Below, piece after piece: positions 1 through 6,646 of a stretch of 22,211 nucleotides of DNA. How positions within the stretch are numbered: position 1 is the first letter of the stretch; each line of letters starts with the position of its first letter. This DNA comes from a virus. The translations under genes were made by a program, and so were the position numbers. The stretch covers positions 356-22,566 of the IMG/VR virus record IMGVR_UViG_3300002460_000088. One strand, written 5' to 3'. A model generated the notes under the pieces. It worked only from the letters and a program-made list of their open reading frames with translations. It was not told the origin of the DNA and searched no databases.

Positions 1-84
1 GGGACGGTCGCTTGGGACGTTGATTATATTTATATCTGCACGGCTACTAATGCGTGGGAGAGGGTGGCTATAGCAACATGGTAA
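1..84 (+). CDS. Tail fibre protein, C-terminal end (5' partial)
   Basis: Frame 1 is open from the first base to a TAA at 82-84 and encodes 27 residues, including AWDVDYIYICTATNAWERVA and ending in IATW. This is almost the same as the end of the fibre-like gene that stops at 2215, so it is the tail end of a paralogous fibre gene whose body lies left of the window. The Trp/Tyr-rich end is a recurring C-terminus of metagenomic phage fibre proteins, probably a trimerisation or tip element. The DNA repeat continues past the stop into the next gene. Confidence 0.75.
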   Translation, partial: GTVAWDVDYIYICTATNAWERVAIATW

Positions 85-169
85 ATAAGAGGGTGATAAC
101 ATGATTTTTTCTATTAAAGACAGGTTATTGATTGGTAATTTTTTTCCAAAAAATGGTAACTTACTTGAA
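1..169 (+). repeat. Direct repeat A, copy 1
   Basis: Positions 1-169 match 2132-2300 at a constant offset of 2131. Bases 70-169 are identical; 1-69 carry a few mostly silent changes. The repeat spans the fibre C-terminus, the spacer with its ribosome site, and the first 23 codons of the following small gene. Similarity stops abruptly after 169, which marks a recombination joint. Confidence 0.95.
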
Positions 170-190
170 CGAATATCGCTGGGCGTATAA
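101..190 (+). pseudogene. Truncated copy of the 102-aa small gene at 2232
   Basis: The ATG at 101 follows a good ribosome site (GAGGGTGAT). The first 23 residues (starting MIFSIKDRLLIGN) are identical to those of the intact gene at 2232. After base 169 the sequence switches to unrelated DNA and the frame ends at a TAA (188-190), leaving 29 residues instead of 102. It is a remnant from recombination within the fibre locus and probably not functional, although it may still be translated as a short peptide. Confidence 0.8.
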
Positions 191-294
191 CATGGGAATG
201 GGATACAACTACGAGCAGTCGTGATTTTTGGGTCATCGGTCAAACCCATTCTTACGAAAATGCTTATACAGACTTAATATTGAGAGAAATATAA
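169..294 (+). pseudogene. C-terminal remnant of another structural (tail?) gene
   Basis: Starting exactly at the repeat joint, one frame runs open for 41 codons to a TAA at 292-294. It reads like the end of a folded protein, with segments ITWEWDTTTSSRDFW and GQTHSYENAYTDLILREI. There is no start codon or ribosome site, and the codon just before the joint is TGA. It is most simply the surviving 3' end of the gene that once sat directly upstream of the fibre gene at 310, with its 5' part replaced by repeat A DNA. That it was a tail gene is inferred only from position. Confidence 0.55.
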
Positions 295-309
295 CAAGGG
301 AGGGATGAA

Positions 310-1332
310 ATGGTTTTTCAGAATTTAAATAATTTCACTAAGGTTTACAATAATGTTTTGCAAGAGAATTTCGATACCATGCTGGCTGGGACGAAGACGT
401 TTACGGTGCTGTCAACCATTTCTTTATCAGCTGTTTCGGCTTCGATAGGGTCTCTAGTAGTCGGTAGTCTTTCTGCATTAAAACCGATTAGCGGGATAAA
501 TGGGGCGACGAGTTCAGCTGTCCATATTTTTACGGGTGTTGACAACCAAATAGCGATCGCCGATTCAGTTAGCACTGGGTTAGAAATTGGTTACAGTGGT
601 GTGGCATCCACTATTTTAGGCTACCGCAGAGGAGCAGCTACATATACAAGTGTAAATTATAATGGTCTTTATCACTCTTTTCAGATAGGTGGCTCAGTAA
701 CCGCTATGATGAGCGGGACAGGGATGGTCGTAAATGGTGTTGGTGGTATAGGGGCTACTACGGCTTCATTTACAACAATGAACACGGCAAGTTTAGGAGC
801 CACTACAGCTTCGATTGGTACATTGAATTTACTATCCTTATCAGCTGTTTCAGCTTCGATTGGAGCGTTATTTGTAGGATTAACAATCACGGCTTCAAAT
901 CAATTATTAATTACACACACAAATTTGAACGAACCTATTGATTTATATAGAAACAGCGGGGCTGTCAATGATTTAAACGGTATTAATTTTTCATTTCGTA
1001 ATGCCGACAGCGCGAAAACGACTTATGCAGGGGTTTACTCTCAACTTGTTAGTAATACTACACTGTCTGAAAGCGGAAGATTATTATTTTTTACACGAAA
1101 CGCAGGGACCAATGCAGAGCGAGCACAAATAACACACGATGGTAAATTTGGAGCTTCTGCAGCCACTTTTACTACGCTAAATACTGCTAGCCTTGGGTCT
1201 GCTACTGCATCAATCGGTTCGTTAGCTATTGGAAATGCTGTTTCTGTTACGGCTAATATAGCTAATACTCATCGTGCCACAATCTCAATTGGTGGGTCAA
1301 CTTATTTTATCTTACTAACCAATGTTGCCTAA
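310..1332 (+). CDS. Tail fibre-like protein with Ser/Ala/Thr-rich repeats
   Basis: 340 residues, preceded by a strong ribosome site (AAGGGAGGG, 296-304). No membrane segment is apparent. The protein is built from a recurring unit of the type T-L-N-T-A-S-L-G-x-x-T-A-S-I-G-S-L, seen near residues 30-55, 150-195 and 295-315. Between them lies a globular stretch with LLFFTRNAGTNAERAQITHDGKFG, a pattern common in phage side-fibre proteins. Such low-complexity beta-rich repeats usually form intertwined trimeric shafts. The C-terminus (ISIGGSTYFILLTNVA) looks natural, so this is not an obvious frameshifted half of the next gene, which it overlaps by 11 bp. The receptor is unknown. Confidence 0.75.
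   Translation: MVFQNLNNFTKVYNNVLQENFDTMLAGTKTFTVLSTISLSAVSASIGSLVVGSLSALKPISGINGATSSAVHIFTGVDNQIAIADSVSTGLEIGYSGVASTILGYRRGAATYTSVNYNGLYHSFQIGGSVTAMMSGTGMVVNGVGGIGATTASFTTMNTASLGATTASIGTLNLLSLSAVSASIGALFVGLTITASNQLLITHTNLNEPIDLYRNSGAVNDLNGINFSFRNADSAKTTYAGVYSQLVSNTTLSESGRLLFFTRNAGTNAERAQITHDGKFGASAATFTTLNTASLGSATASIGSLAIGNAVSVTANIANTHRATISIGGSTYFILLTNVA
421..867 (+). repeat. Internal direct repeats in the fibre gene
   Basis: A roughly 32-bp stretch at 421-452, encoding SLSAVSASIG, recurs almost exactly at 836-867. A related but more diverged unit (TASLGxxTASIG) occurs near 784-825 and 1185-1222. The repeats lie in the shaft of the fibre and could support in-frame expansion or contraction by recombination. 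Confidence 0.8.
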
Positions 1333-2215
1333 ACTATTCTTTTTATCTTTTCTAGCGGTTTCCTATACTATGTATACCTCTTTCCATACATCTTTAGGAG
1401 TTATCTCTATTCTCCCTTGGCCATCAGCTGTGGCCCCATCATCGAAACCAAGCTTACTTACAACTGATGCATTTACAATATATACAAGTAACGCGTTAGC
1501 TTTAACTATCGGATCTAACCAATCTGTCACTTTTGTCGGGGCAGTTTCTGGGATAACCTCCCTGATTGTAGATGATATTACAATCGATGGAAACGACATT
1601 ACAAGTTCTGGTACTTTGTCATTAGAAGGAACAATATCGATTATTGGTGGGGCGATTAGTGGTGTTACTACGTTGTCAATGTCTGGGACTTTAACTTCCA
1701 CAGGATCGTTAATTGACATGACAAAAAACTCTGCCGGGTCAGTTAACACGATACAAGTTTATAATTCGAACAACGCCAATGCGACATCTCATGCCAGGCT
1801 CCAAGCGGTTGTCGGCGGGGCATCTGGTGGTGATCCAAATATAAAATTTACGGTGTCTGCCGCTACAGATTGGTCGATTGGTATTGACAATAGTGATAGT
1901 GACTCTTTAAAAATAGATACATCTGACACGCCAGGTGGATCAACTAAAATAACTATAAATACGACAGGAGATACATCTTTCGCCAGTGCCACGGATTCAA
2001 CTTCAGGCACGACAGGCAGTATAAATACTGCTGGTGGGATTGGGGTTGTAAAAAATATAGTCATCTCAACTGGGGATTTAATAATAACGACCGCCACAAC
2101 ACCAGCGACGGCTGGGGCGACTGGGCAGGTTGGAACTATTGCTTGGGACGTTGATTATATTTATATTTGTACAGCGACAAATGCGTGGGAAAGAGTGGCG
2201 ATAGCAACATGGTAA
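1322..2215 (+). CDS. Second tail fibre-like protein with the IATW C-terminal tip
   Basis: 297 residues. The ATG at 1322 overlaps the stop of the upstream fibre gene by 11 bp, and there is no clear ribosome site, so re-initiation is likely. The first ~18 residues are hydrophobic, followed by MYTSFHTSLGVIS (residues 17-29), which recurs in the gene at 2530. The rest is fibre-like: beta-repeat stretches (ALTIGSNQSVTF; ITSSGTLSLEGTISIIGG), a globular stretch (DWSIGIDNSDSDSLKIDTSD), a Thr/Gly-rich segment and the tip AWDVDYIYICTATNAWERVA. A hydrophobic leader is odd on a fibre and suggests that recombination swapped its N-terminus; translation may really start later, at 1370. The fibre assignment is firm, the exact start is not. 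Confidence 0.65.
   Translation: MLPKLFFLSFLAVSYTMYTSFHTSLGVISILPWPSAVAPSSKPSLLTTDAFTIYTSNALALTIGSNQSVTFVGAVSGITSLIVDDITIDGNDITSSGTLSLEGTISIIGGAISGVTTLSMSGTLTSTGSLIDMTKNSAGSVNTIQVYNSNNANATSHARLQAVVGGASGGDPNIKFTVSAATDWSIGIDNSDSDSLKIDTSDTPGGSTKITINTTGDTSFASATDSTSGTTGSINTAGGIGVVKNIVISTGDLIITTATTPATAGATGQVGTIAWDVDYIYICTATNAWERVAIATW
1370..1408 (+). repeat. Direct repeat B, copy 1
   Basis: A 39-bp sequence that recurs at 2593-2631 with one difference (T/C at the sixth base). It is in frame in both genes and encodes MYTSFHTSLGVIS each time. It contains TTTAGGAG, which resembles a ribosome site, but no start codon is suitably placed after it. Confidence 0.9.
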
Positions 2216-2300
2216 ATAAGAGGGTGATAACATGATTTTTTCTATTAAAGACAGGTTATTGATTGGTAATTTTTTTCCAAAAAATGGTAACTTACTTGAA
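2132..2300 (+). repeat. Direct repeat A, copy 2
   Basis: The intact-context copy of the repeat at 1-169. It covers the last 28 codons of the fibre gene, including its stop (TAA, 2213-2215), the ribosome site and the first 23 codons of the gene at 2232. Confidence 0.95.
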
Positions 2301-2540
2301 ATGACGGTTGTTAATGAGTTGAAAGAAAAATTTAAAATAACAAGCGATGAACTTATTACTATTGGCTTTAAACAAGAAGGTAACCAAATGAAATGGGACG
2401 AAAAAAAAGAGCAGGAATTAATTATTGAATTGAGACCTGTAGAATTAGAATTGCTAAAAAAAGAACTAAAAATAATGGATTCCGCCAACCAGATCTCTTT
2501 GGAATCAATAGATTTAGCCATAAAGATAAATGAAGCATAA
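2232..2540 (+). CDS. Small conserved phage protein downstream of the fibre
   Basis: 102 residues, 16 bp after the fibre stop and preceded by GAGGGTGAT. It is charged and probably helical, with no membrane segment: an N-terminal part (SIKDRLLIGNFFPKNGNLLE), a middle with EGNQMKWDEKKEQELIIEL, and a helical C-terminus (VELELLKKELKIM). The pattern recalls small proteins that recur next to structural genes in many metagenomic phages; their role is unknown. The position right after a fibre gene would suit a fibre assembly chaperone, but nothing in the sequence proves it. A truncated duplicate starts at 101. Confidence 0.7.
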   Translation: MIFSIKDRLLIGNFFPKNGNLLEMTVVNELKEKFKITSDELITIGFKQEGNQMKWDEKKEQELIIELRPVELELLKKELKIMDSANQISLESIDLAIKINEA

Positions 2541-3042
2541 AATCTGTTTGTTTAAACCAATCTTATTATGTTGCTTTTCTTTTTCATTCGCAATGTACAC
2601 CTCTTTCCATACATCTTTAGGAGTTATCTCTTACCAACTAGCCCCTGAACCTTTCAAAGCAACTATCGCTATTCTAAGCCACCCTGTAGGTGATCTGTTG
2701 GGCGAGGCTTACATGGGTGGTGATTGGTGGGTAAAGGAGATAGGGATTACGGCCCTGCAATTAGAGATCGGTCGAGAGACAGGGAAGCTGAAAGAAGTCC
2801 GAAACGGGATGCTATACGGCAACTTATTTGACGGGCTTGATAAGTGGCTATTCGGTGGTTCTGCGTCAAGCATCTTAGCGGCTCTCCCGTTCGCTGATTA
2901 TCTCAGCCCCCTAATGTTCAACTTGGCTGGTCAGGAGATCATCCATAATTTCTTCCATGTCCCAGTCTTAATTCAATTAACAGCTGAAGAAACCTTTATG
3001 GTTAACATCTTATCTGTTTTTGTTATGCGGGAATTTTTATGA
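2530..3042 (+). CDS. Hydrophobic membrane protein with the repeat-B leader
   Basis: 170 residues, family not recognised. The start overlaps the upstream stop by 11 bp, the same geometry as at 1322. Residues 1-21 are hydrophobic and end in SFSFA, like a signal peptide or first membrane helix, followed by MYTSFHTSLGVIS (22-34). The middle is amphipathic and Gly/Trp-containing (GEAYMGGDWWVKEIG). Further hydrophobic stretches lie around residues 112-130 and at the C-terminus. It ends in an ATGA overlap with the M15 peptidase gene, so it may be the first gene of the lysis cassette. A holin-like or inner-membrane role is possible. Confidence 0.6.
   Translation: MKHKICLFKPILLCCFSFSFAMYTSFHTSLGVISYQLAPEPFKATIAILSHPVGDLLGEAYMGGDWWVKEIGITALQLEIGRETGKLKEVRNGMLYGNLFDGLDKWLFGGSASSILAALPFADYLSPLMFNLAGQEIIHNFFHVPVLIQLTAEETFMVNILSVFVMREFL
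2593..2631 (+). repeat. Direct repeat B, copy 2
   Basis: 38 of 39 bases match 1370-1408, in the same reading frame. The two copies bracket the fibre-like gene plus the 102-aa gene, so recombination between them would excise or duplicate exactly that cassette. Confidence 0.9.
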
Positions 3043-3479
3043 AATTAACCCCTAATTTTTCCTTAGAAGAATTCAAGGTTTCAGATAAATACGCTGAAAT
3101 AGCTGGTCGTATGGTGTTTGCTCTATTCGAGCAAGACCGAATCAAACTTCTCTGTGAATCGATTCTGGAACCTATTAGAGCGAAATGGGGACTTGTTCAA
3201 ATCCTTTCTGGGAAACGTAGCGACGAATTAAATGCTATGGTGGCAGGGTCAAAGGACAGCGATCATCTCAAATGCATCGCCGCTGATTTTACTTGCCCAG
3301 CTTACCCTAAGCACGAACCAATATTTAACTGGATACGATCAGAAAATCTCCCCTATCGCCAAGTCATCTTTTACCCAGAACAACGATTTATCCATGTTTC
3401 AATCAATATCCCCGGTCATCAATATAAACATGAGGCGTTAAAGAAGCAAGACGGCGTTTATGAGGTGATACATGGTTGA
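3039..3479 (+). CDS. M15-family peptidase (endolysin-like)
   Basis: 146 residues. It opens with LTPNFSLEEFKVSDKYAE, the usual start of Peptidase_M15_3 proteins. The zinc-site motifs follow: SDHLKCIAADF (around residues 73-83), matching S-x-H-x-x-G-x-A-x-D with a Cys-Ile in place of the usual residues near the Gly, and RFIHVSI (near residue 123) carrying the last His ligand. Family members cut D-Ala-containing peptide bonds in peptidoglycan. It is single-domain with no signal peptide, as expected for a holin-released endolysin. The start overlaps the previous stop (ATGA), and the two downstream genes look holin-related. A virion-associated hydrolase is the alternative. Confidence 0.85.
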   Translation: MKLTPNFSLEEFKVSDKYAEIAGRMVFALFEQDRIKLLCESILEPIRAKWGLVQILSGKRSDELNAMVAGSKDSDHLKCIAADFTCPAYPKHEPIFNWIRSENLPYRQVIFYPEQRFIHVSINIPGHQYKHEALKKQDGVYEVIHG

Positions 3480-3720
3480 CACATGGGAATCTGAAGGGAA
3501 ATGGATTGTAGAGGAGCTGAAGGGGCTTAGAGTAGATAATAAGAGTATCTTAGATGAAATTAAGTCGATTAATCATAATGTGGGTGATAGTTTCAAAAAT
3601 ATCAGTCGTGTAGAATCGAAGATGGAAGTTGAGATTGCAAAGATAAAGACAATGGGTGTGATTATTGTGTTCATTTGGTCTACTATTTTGATGCCATTAG
3701 TGTTGAGAGTCTTTTTTTAA
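3472..3720 (+). CDS. XhlA-like coiled-coil/TM lysis protein
   Basis: 82 residues, overlapping the peptidase stop by 8 bp. Residues 1-57 are charged and likely coiled coil (EELKGLRVDNKSILDEIKSI; ISRVESKMEVEIAKIK), and residues 60-82 form one C-terminal membrane helix (MGVIIVFIWSTILMPLVLRV). This is the arrangement of haemolysin XhlA-type proteins found beside phage holins and endolysins, where they assist lysis at the inner membrane. The family call rests on architecture and context. Confidence 0.6.
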   Translation: MVDTWESEGKWIVEELKGLRVDNKSILDEIKSINHNVGDSFKNISRVESKMEVEIAKIKTMGVIIVFIWSTILMPLVLRVFF

Positions 3721-3734
3721 AAAAGGAGGGAAGA

Positions 3735-4061
3735 ATGGATGTAATCTTTGAAGCAATCGTTGGGTTTGTGGCAGGGACAATAGCGGGGCCGTTTATTGTT
3801 CATTACAGTAAAAAGATCTACGGCTGGTGTTGGGATACCTTAATGGGCACGATAGATCGTTACATCACCGATCCAGAATTAAAGTCTATGGTTCTAGCTG
3901 AGATTATGAAAGCTGAGAAGGCGTTGAAATCTAACGAAGGTAAGCGTAAGCTGGATATGGTGGTTCGGGCTGTTGCTATCGCAATCCCTGGAAAGTTCGA
4001 TGATGTGTTGTTAACCCAAATAGTTCAAGGGATATATAATAAAGAAGTCAAACTCAAGTAG
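3735..4061 (+). CDS. Holin, LL-H (superfamily 6) type
   Basis: 108 residues from the ATG at 3735, chosen because AAAGGAGGG (3722-3730) sits just upstream; an in-frame ATG at 3675 lacks this and would overlap the previous gene. One N-terminal membrane segment (residues ~4-24, IFEAIVGFVAGTIAGPFIV) is followed by a helical cytoplasmic tail. The tail contains EIMKAEKALKSNEGKRKLDM and a later LLTQIVQGIYN, a pattern resembling the C-terminus of LL-H-type holins. It would form the inner-membrane lesion that releases the upstream peptidase. It stops directly against the convergent gene with no gap. Confidence 0.6.
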   Translation: MDVIFEAIVGFVAGTIAGPFIVHYSKKIYGWCWDTLMGTIDRYITDPELKSMVLAEIMKAEKALKSNEGKRKLDMVVRAVAIAIPGKFDDVLLTQIVQGIYNKEVKLK

Positions 4062-4472
4062 TCAGCGGTTACCGATCCAGGCTTCACATAGGTCATATAT
4101 AGTTGATTCATTTAATTTTACCAAAGAAGCGTTTTTACGCATCAATTGTCTGATAATAATCAACTTATAATAATAGGATATCGGTTGATCTGGTTTATTG
4201 CGCCAAAGGCCATCCATATTTGAAGCTACAATCGCTTCTAATATTAACTTATCTCTGATAGGTCCAGCAGGAGTGCTGTATTCCCGGTTCTTGTTTTTGT
4301 CGGATTCTTTTCTAAAAACAAACCGTTCAACATAGGTAGATTTACTCTTTTTTTTACCAACACGTTTAAACTTAGGATATTCCGTCATCTCTTCGACAAT
4401 TTCCCCAGTTAAACTATCAACTACTTTATATCGTTTATCCATTGTTAACTCAAATTCATTAACCAAATACAT
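4062..4472 (-). CDS. Hypothetical protein, charged
   Basis: 136 residues, family not recognised. The sequence is soluble and basic, with YKVVDSLTGEIVEEMTEY near the N-terminus, a Lys-rich stretch (RVGKKKSKS) and an Arg/Lys-rich middle around FVFRKESDKNKNREY. The C-terminal half looks helical (YYYKLIIIRQLMRKNASLVK), so nucleic-acid binding is conceivable. An internal Met at residue 11 (4442) is an equally plausible start, and neither has a strong ribosome site. It runs against all its neighbours and its stop abuts the holin stop. I see no convincing promoter. Confidence 0.5.
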   Translation of the reverse strand: MYLVNEFELTMDKRYKVVDSLTGEIVEEMTEYPKFKRVGKKKSKSTYVERFVFRKESDKNKNREYSTPAGPIRDKLILEAIVASNMDGLWRNKPDQPISYYYKLIIIRQLMRKNASLVKLNESTIYDLCEAWIGNR

Positions 4473-4529
4473 TAACTCAATACATTGAAGCTTTACTCAA
4501 TAGCTTTACAAATAATCTTAAAACACCCC

Positions 4530-4785
4530 CTACCCCAGGTTATCCTGAGTTTTGGAGTGAACGGCCCATGCGTTGTTTCTGTTCCCTTTTTCGCATCCAC
4601 AGAGGGCTCTAAATCACCCCGAATCTGGGCCTAAGGAACCTTGCCAACATTTGGACCGAACTTATGGCTTTATCACAGCCTTTCGATCCCGAGTATCCCG
4701 CGGCTTGTTGCAGGCGACGGGGTTTGGCAAGCTAGTTTAACGTGATTGCACACTATGCCTCTTTTTTTGTTAGGAGGAAGCATAA
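4530..4785. ncRNA. GC-rich gene-free block with multiple potential RNA helices
   Basis: The interval 4473-4903 has no plausible gene. Its core is markedly richer in G and C than the flanks and has several pairings: CAGG 4536-4539 with CCTG 4544-4547 (TTAT loop); GGCCCA 4563-4568 with TGGGCC 4626-4631, enclosing TGCG 4569-4572 with CGCA 4592-4595; CTTGCCAA 4640-4647 with TTGGCAAG 4724-4731, enclosing GGCT/AGCC (4666-4680) and TCCCG/CGGGG (4696-4722); and TATGCCTC 4754-4761 with GAGGAAGCATA 4774-4784. This suggests a compact structured RNA, strand undetermined. I compared it by eye with tmRNA, RNase P, 6S and common riboswitches and found no match. A packaging or other DNA-level site is the alternative. 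Confidence 0.4.
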
Positions 4786-4815
4786 CTATCCAGAACTAAT
4801 TTAATAAATCAAACA

Positions 4816-4842
4816 ATAATATTGTAATCATAACAATATTAT
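4816..4842. promoter_or_regulatory. AT-rich palindrome, possible operator
   Basis: ATAATATTGT (4816-4825) and ACAATATTAT (4833-4842) form a perfect 10-bp inverted repeat with a 7-bp spacer, 26 bp upstream of the -35 box at 4868. The arms contain only one G/C pair each, so it suits a protein-binding site better than a stable terminator. The cognate regulator is unknown. Confidence 0.4.
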
Positions 4843-4867
4843 AAGTCCATTATCTTTGTTAATTAAT

Positions 4868-4894
4868 TTGACATATCTGAAATAATGCTATAAA
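4868..4894 (+). promoter_or_regulatory. Promoter of the glycan operon (extended -10)
   Basis: A perfect TTGACA (4868-4873) is followed after 15 bp by TATAAA (4889-4894), with an extended -10 TG at 4886-4887 (TGCTATAAA). The spacing is short, which the extended -10 may offset. The predicted transcript starts around 4900-4903, almost at the GTG of the first gene. Confidence 0.5.
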
Positions 4895-4903
4895 ACAAAT
4901 AAA

Positions 4904-5242
4904 GTGGTTCTACAAAGTCCGATTACTGTTATCATCCTTGTCTTTTCTTTTTATGCTTTTTCCACTATTTACGTTCTAGCTTCGCTATGGTTTGAGAATA
5001 AACGACAGGACGAGGATCATCTACGGCAGGAAGCTAAGTTAAATAAGATTTCAGCGACAGATGAGCGTCAGGATTCTGAATCAAAATTATTCAATCAGCA
5101 ACTTGAAGAAAATGAAATCGTTGATAATGACCAAGAAAAACAAATAAAAAAATTATTAGCAGATAATGAAAAACAACAATCTCAAATAGATTTATTATTG
5201 AGTTTAATAAAAAATGAACAAAAAAGAAAAAACAACGCTTGA
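4904..5242 (+). CDS. Small membrane protein with coiled-coil tail
   Basis: 112 residues with a GTG start. Residues ~4-29 form one membrane helix (PITVIILVFSFYAFSTIYVL). The rest is highly charged, Gln/Glu/Lys-rich and strongly coiled-coil (LRQEAKLNKISATDERQD; KQIKKLLADNEKQQSQIDL). It resembles a type II membrane anchor or spanin-like architecture, but its family is not recognised. It is the first gene after the 4868 promoter, has no ribosome site and almost no leader, and no other in-frame start exists within the membrane helix. Its end overlaps the next small membrane gene by 29 bp. Confidence 0.55.
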   Translation: MVLQSPITVIILVFSFYAFSTIYVLASLWFENKRQDEDHLRQEAKLNKISATDERQDSESKLFNQQLEENEIVDNDQEKQIKKLLADNEKQQSQIDLLLSLIKNEQKRKNNA

Positions 5243-5336
5243 AATATTGGTTGAAGTCGGATCTGTCACCAATACTATTTTAATCATAGTTATTGTTTTG
5301 CAAGTAGTTTCAATCCTATTCATTTGGTTTAAATGA
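5214..5336 (+). CDS. 40-aa single-TM protein
   Basis: Forty residues: a charged N-terminus (MNKKEKTTLEILVEVG) and one membrane helix (residues ~20-39, including TILIIVIVLQVVSILFIW). The ATG at 5214 lies inside the end of the upstream gene, and the stop overlaps the next ATG as ATGA (5333-5336). This coupling, together with similar tiny membrane genes at 8867 and 11046, supports it being real. Function unknown; a membrane anchor or adaptor for the following glycosyltransferase-like protein is one possibility. Confidence 0.6.
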   Translation: MNKKEKTTLEILVEVGSVTNTILIIVIVLQVVSILFIWFK

Positions 5337-6646
5337 ACGACGCTTATTTAGCTTATTGCAACGGCGACTATAGCCAAACTATTCAGCTGTTATTGCAATC
5401 ACCACCCCCAACTCCATCCCCCCAATGGGATATGTTACTAGCTAATACTTATTTAAAGATGAATCATACGGAAGCGGCTATAGAACGATTGCGCGGGATG
5501 TTACTAACCGCTATCTATGATGCGTCTAGTCAGGAGATAGGTAAAGAATACCAGCAAGTGTTGTCCGGTTTAGATACCCTAGCTAGACTTTCTATGATTG
5601 ATGCCCAATTCACAAAGCTTGCCCTTAGTGGTCAGCGGTTTGCTAGTCGAATCCAGGTTAAGGTAGAAAAAGAGGATGTCCTTGTTTTCCCGGCACTATG
5701 GCCAGTCGCTTTTGGGGACATCATTGTTTTTTTACAGTTGATTAAAAAATATGAAGAGGATTCCGGTAAGAAAGCGATCGTCATTATGCCACTTAATCGG
5801 CCCGAACTAAAATCATTAGCGGATCTATCGGGATTTATCGTTTTTGATGTCACTAGATTACCTGAAGAATCAAACCGTTTAAAAACAATTCGGCTGATCG
5901 ATCCTGAGTTAAAGGTATTTAATCTAGCGATTCAGGAGTGTATGATTCGTGAGATTTTGGAAATGCTTTCCAAACAAGTTAACTCTATGACTATCATCAA
6001 ATTACGTTATCTGCCTATCTTACGCGGGGTTTCTGTAACGGTTGGTAGTCGCCTTTGGGAAACCCGTGCCAAGTTGTGGCTGGCGGGGGAAGAGTTGCCA
6101 AAACTAGTGGCGCAAAAAGAAAAGAAGAAAAAAAAGATCACCCTGCATTTTAGAGAAGCGGATTACGCAGATCCATCACGAGATATTAACCCGAATTATC
6201 AACTTGATTTAGTTAAATCAATTAAAGATAAATACCCTGAGTACGAACTGGTTAAATTGGGTGACAAGAACATGACCACCATCCCCGGTACAACAGCCGC
6301 TCATAACCAAGACCTTAACCTGACTGAACAGATAAAGCATATCCAGGAATCCAGGCTCTTTATCGGCTCGCATTCCGCCGTTAAGGACTTGGCGGCCGCT
6401 TGCTCTGATACCCCTATCATAGTCCTCCAGCAAGCCCTCCAAGAAACAGCGACCCATAACGATCAGAGCATCGCCGCGCTGAGTTATCAGTGTTTGTCCA
6501 AACAATTAGTTAAAACGTTCTTTGTGAGGCAGTTTGATGCCTTAAACCAGCCGTTGTTGCCAACCCAAATGAATACAAAAAGGGTACGTTTTGAACCGGA
6601 ACCAATAGAAAACGTAATGGAGGCTATGGGGAGTGTCTTGGGATAA
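5333..6646 (+). CDS. TPR protein with GT9-like glycosyltransferase domain
   Basis: 437 residues. The N-terminal ~90 residues are TPR-like (AYLAYCNGDYSQTIQLLLQS; MLLANTYLKMNHTEAAIERL). From about residue 118 it looks like a GT-B glycosyltransferase of the ADP-heptose:LPS heptosyltransferase (GT9) type: ALWPVAFGDIIVFLQLIKKY at the first Rossmann half, then, after a Lys-rich linker, ITLHFREADY. The segment LNLTEQIKHIQESRLFIGSH with SAVKDLAAAC matches the conserved nucleotide-sugar end (residues ~330-365). Such proteins move an activated sugar onto a glycan acceptor. Similarity is by pattern only, so donor and acceptor are unknown and it could be non-catalytic. Confidence 0.6.
   Translation: MNDAYLAYCNGDYSQTIQLLLQSPPPTPSPQWDMLLANTYLKMNHTEAAIERLRGMLLTAIYDASSQEIGKEYQQVLSGLDTLARLSMIDAQFTKLALSGQRFASRIQVKVEKEDVLVFPALWPVAFGDIIVFLQLIKKYEEDSGKKAIVIMPLNRPELKSLADLSGFIVFDVTRLPEESNRLKTIRLIDPELKVFNLAIQECMIREILEMLSKQVNSMTIIKLRYLPILRGVSVTVGSRLWETRAKLWLAGEELPKLVAQKEKKKKKITLHFREADYADPSRDINPNYQLDLVKSIKDKYPEYELVKLGDKNMTTIPGTTAAHNQDLNLTEQIKHIQESRLFIGSHSAVKDLAAACSDTPIIVLQQALQETATHNDQSIAALSYQCLSKQLVKTFFVRQFDALNQPLLPTQMNTKRVRFEPEPIENVMEAMGSVLG

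Noticed and set aside
345-2097. Long open frames on the minus strand across the fibre genes
   Set aside because: They mirror the repetitive Ser/Ala/Thr codons of the plus-strand genes, have no ribosome sites and read as Val/Pro/Ala-rich low-complexity shadows.
310-2215. The two fibre-like genes as one gene split by a frameshift
   Set aside because: The first has a natural-looking C-terminus, and the second begins with a leader shared with an unrelated gene, so two genes fit better.
4660-4700. Possible tRNA T-loop (TTTCGATCCC)
   Set aside because: The flanking bases do not form a 5-bp T-stem, and no acceptor or anticodon arm can be drawn around it.
4500-4800. Partial resemblance to tmRNA in the GC-rich block (minus strand TTTAGAGCCCTCTGTG)
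   Set aside because: Only a short stretch resembles the tag-end region; there is no tRNA-like acceptor domain, no tag frame and no matching helices.
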